A DNA stretch of 64,000 nt from Solimicrobium silvestre (GTDB lineage Bacteria; Pseudomonadota; Gammaproteobacteria; Burkholderiales; Burkholderiaceae_D). Location: assembly GCF_002976435.1 (NCBI RefSeq), contig NZ_PUGF01000013.1:62001-126000 (forward strand), given 5' to 3'. The notes under the pieces were generated by a model that did no database searches, had not been told where the DNA came from, and saw only the letters and a list, made by a program, of their open reading frames with translations. Positions 62,940 to 64,000 of the stretch are shown here, in pieces (position 1 is the stretch's first letter; each line of letters starts with the position of its first letter). The translations under genes and the position numbers were made by a program.

Positions 62940-63881
62940 ATGCATATCGATTTCAATCGCAGAAAACTACTAGCCGCATTTGCGGCACTCGGACTAGTCA
63001 ATATCAGCTCCTTGGCACAAACGACCGCTCCAGGAAAGAAAACCCGCCTGATCCTGCTCGGCACAGGCGGCGGGCCGACGCCTAAGGAGAGTCGCTCCGC
63101 GCCAGCTCAGGTAATCGTCATCAATGACGTCGCGTATGTGATCGATTGCGGCAACGGCGTGGCACGTCAGTTCGTAAGCGCAGGCCTCAAACTGAGCGCG
63201 ATCCGCAACGTATTCATCACGCATCATCACTCCGATCACAATGCCGACTATGGCAACTTGTTGCTGCTGGCTTGGTCCGCCGACCTGGCGCATCGCGTCG
63301 ATACCTATGGTCCGCCACCGTTAGTGAGGATGACGCGGCAGTTCTTAGAACTCAACGATTACGACATTCAGACCCGCATCACCGACGAAGGCCGCCCGCC
63401 TCTGGCACCACTGATCCATGCGCATGAATTTAGCGAACCAGGACTGATCATGCAAGACGAAAACGTGAAAGTAACCGCCACGTTAGTACGGCACCCACCG
63501 GTGGTGTCGGCCTTTGCCTACCGTTTTGACACGGCCGACCGCTCAATCGTAATTTCCGGCGACACGGCACCGTCTGACAATTTGATACGGCTGGCCCAAG
63601 GTGCCGACGTGCTGGTACACGAAGTAATGTACATGCCAGCGCTCGAAAATTTGCTTACCATCGAAACCAATGCGATCCGCTTGAAGGAGCATTTATTGGC
63701 AGCCCATAGCACCGCCGAACAAATCGGTAAAGTCGCCACCGCAGCCAAGGTGAAAACGCTGGTGTTATCGCATTTCGTACCGGGCGGATATCCCTATCTG
63801 GACGACCATGTTTGGCTGGATGCGGTACGACCGCACTTTACCGGTGAAATCATCGTCGGGCGCGACCTGATGGAAATCTAA
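62940..63881 (+). CDS. Tat-exported metallo-beta-lactamase-fold hydrolase
   Basis: A 313-residue MBL-fold enzyme. The N-terminus NRRKLLAAFAALGLV is a twin-arginine-type signal. The metal motif HxHxDH is present as H95, H97, D99, H100 in ITHHHSDHNADYG, with VVSGDTAPSD and a late His (LVLSHFVPGG) also present. The domain is nearest to ribonuclease Z/arylsulfatase-like MBL proteins in the family, whose exported members often cut esters or sulfates. The gene is followed after 30 bases by the second copy of the 42-bp repeat. Confidence 0.88.
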   Translation: MHIDFNRRKLLAAFAALGLVNISSLAQTTAPGKKTRLILLGTGGGPTPKESRSAPAQVIVINDVAYVIDCGNGVARQFVSAGLKLSAIRNVFITHHHSDHNADYGNLLLLAWSADLAHRVDTYGPPPLVRMTRQFLELNDYDIQTRITDEGRPPLAPLIHAHEFSEPGLIMQDENVKVTATLVRHPPVVSAFAYRFDTADRSIVISGDTAPSDNLIRLAQGADVLVHEVMYMPALENLLTIETNAIRLKEHLLAAHSTAEQIGKVATAAKVKTLVLSHFVPGGYPYLDDHVWLDAVRPHFTGEIIVGRDLMEI

Positions 63882-63910
63882 TGCAAACCCAATGAATCGT
63901 TGATGCTCAA

Positions 63911-64000
63911 CTAGTAACCTGTAATGTGAAATGACTTGCAATCGTCGGGTCTATTAGCTGCGCGTAAATCAAAGAATTTGCGTCGCGCTACCACTCGTCC
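63911..64000 (-). CDS. C-terminal end of a gene running off the right edge
   Basis: The minus-strand frame is open from base 64000 to a TAG at 63911-63913 and encodes 29 residues ending NRPDDCKSFHITGY. The last 14 residues match NTPCDCKPFHMIGY, the residues that start the truncated gene at 57373-58042, at 9 of 14 identical positions. It is either the end of a paralogue or the N-terminal half of a gene split from the piece at 58 kb. Confidence 0.55.
   Translation of the reverse strand, partial: GRVVARRKFFDLRAANRPDDCKSFHITGY
63915..63956. repeat. Copy B of the 42-bp direct repeat
   Basis: 36 of 42 bases are identical to copy A at 58001-58042, in the same orientation. It lies 33 bases after the MBL-hydrolase stop and encodes, on the minus strand, the last residues of the gene cut by the right edge. 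Confidence 0.8.

Noticed and set aside
58001-63956. The repeat pair as attachment sites of an integrated element
   Set aside because: There is no integrase gene between them, the copies differ at six positions and both are coding, so paralogy is the simpler reading. Kept as an open alternative in the findings.
1-64000. CRISPR arrays, insertion sequences and rRNA or tRNA genes
   Set aside because: No regular spaced repeats, transposase-like proteins or RNA gene signatures were seen by eye anywhere in the window.

Overview
The window looks like a chromosomal segment of a betaproteobacterium, most likely Burkholderiales and perhaps an Oxalobacteraceae relative. This is an inference from gene content (PaoABC-type oxidase, heteromeric hydroxyproline dehydrogenase, DUF3309 and PRC-barrel stress proteins, LytS/LytR with DoxX) and from a base composition that is visibly less GC-rich than Burkholderia. 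I see no rRNA, tRNA, CRISPR array, transposase or integrase. The window is a mosaic of small operons with several gene relics.

Layout. 1-5 kb: a catalase-like gene cut by the left edge, divergent from a three-gene molybdenum hydroxylase operon whose first protein is an odd peroxiredoxin-like/Tat/[2Fe-2S] fusion. 5-13 kb: stress and envelope genes (CHRD protein, PRC-barrel protein, patatin, outer-membrane protein, PoxB-like enzyme, AI-2E permease, DUF3309). 13.6-17.3 kb: a three-gene signalling operon (unknown protein, double-domain KaiC-like ATPase, GGDEF-EAL protein with a heptad-repeat helix), followed by a wrecked second DUF3309 gene and a histidine-kinase fragment. 18-25 kb: PHB-depolymerase-like esterase, RsuA-type pseudouridine synthase, diguanylate cyclase, ahpC-ahpF and a Pmp3-type peptide. 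25-27 kb: DJ-1/PfpI protein with a fosmidomycin-type exporter.

27.3-34.8 kb is the most coherent block. A leftward operon (PAS-AraC regulator, prolyl-iminopeptidase-like hydrolase, POT peptide symporter) faces a rightward hydroxyproline operon (epimerase plus three dehydrogenase subunits). Together they read as an uptake and breakdown module for hydroxyproline-containing peptides. 35-40 kb: a secreted GH9 cellulase, then a decayed area with a TolC-type fragment, a TraB/GumN protein and an orphan HlyC-like toxin acyltransferase. 40-49 kb: slipin, cupin, GNAT, TetR, a phosphatase/di-haem peroxidase lipoprotein pair, and a LytS/LytR system flanked by two DoxX genes.

49.6-64 kb: a cpdB-type nucleotidase broken by one stop codon, a serine beta-lactamase-like hydrolase, acylphosphatase, an FUSC-family protein, a relic-rich stretch (55.4-58 kb), then an esterase, an NlpC/P60 peptidase, a LysR regulator, a FimV-like membrane protein, a collagen-like lipoprotein and a Tat-exported metallo-hydrolase. 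A 42-bp direct repeat, coding on the minus strand, occurs at 58.0 and 63.9 kb and links a truncated gene to a fragment running off the right edge.
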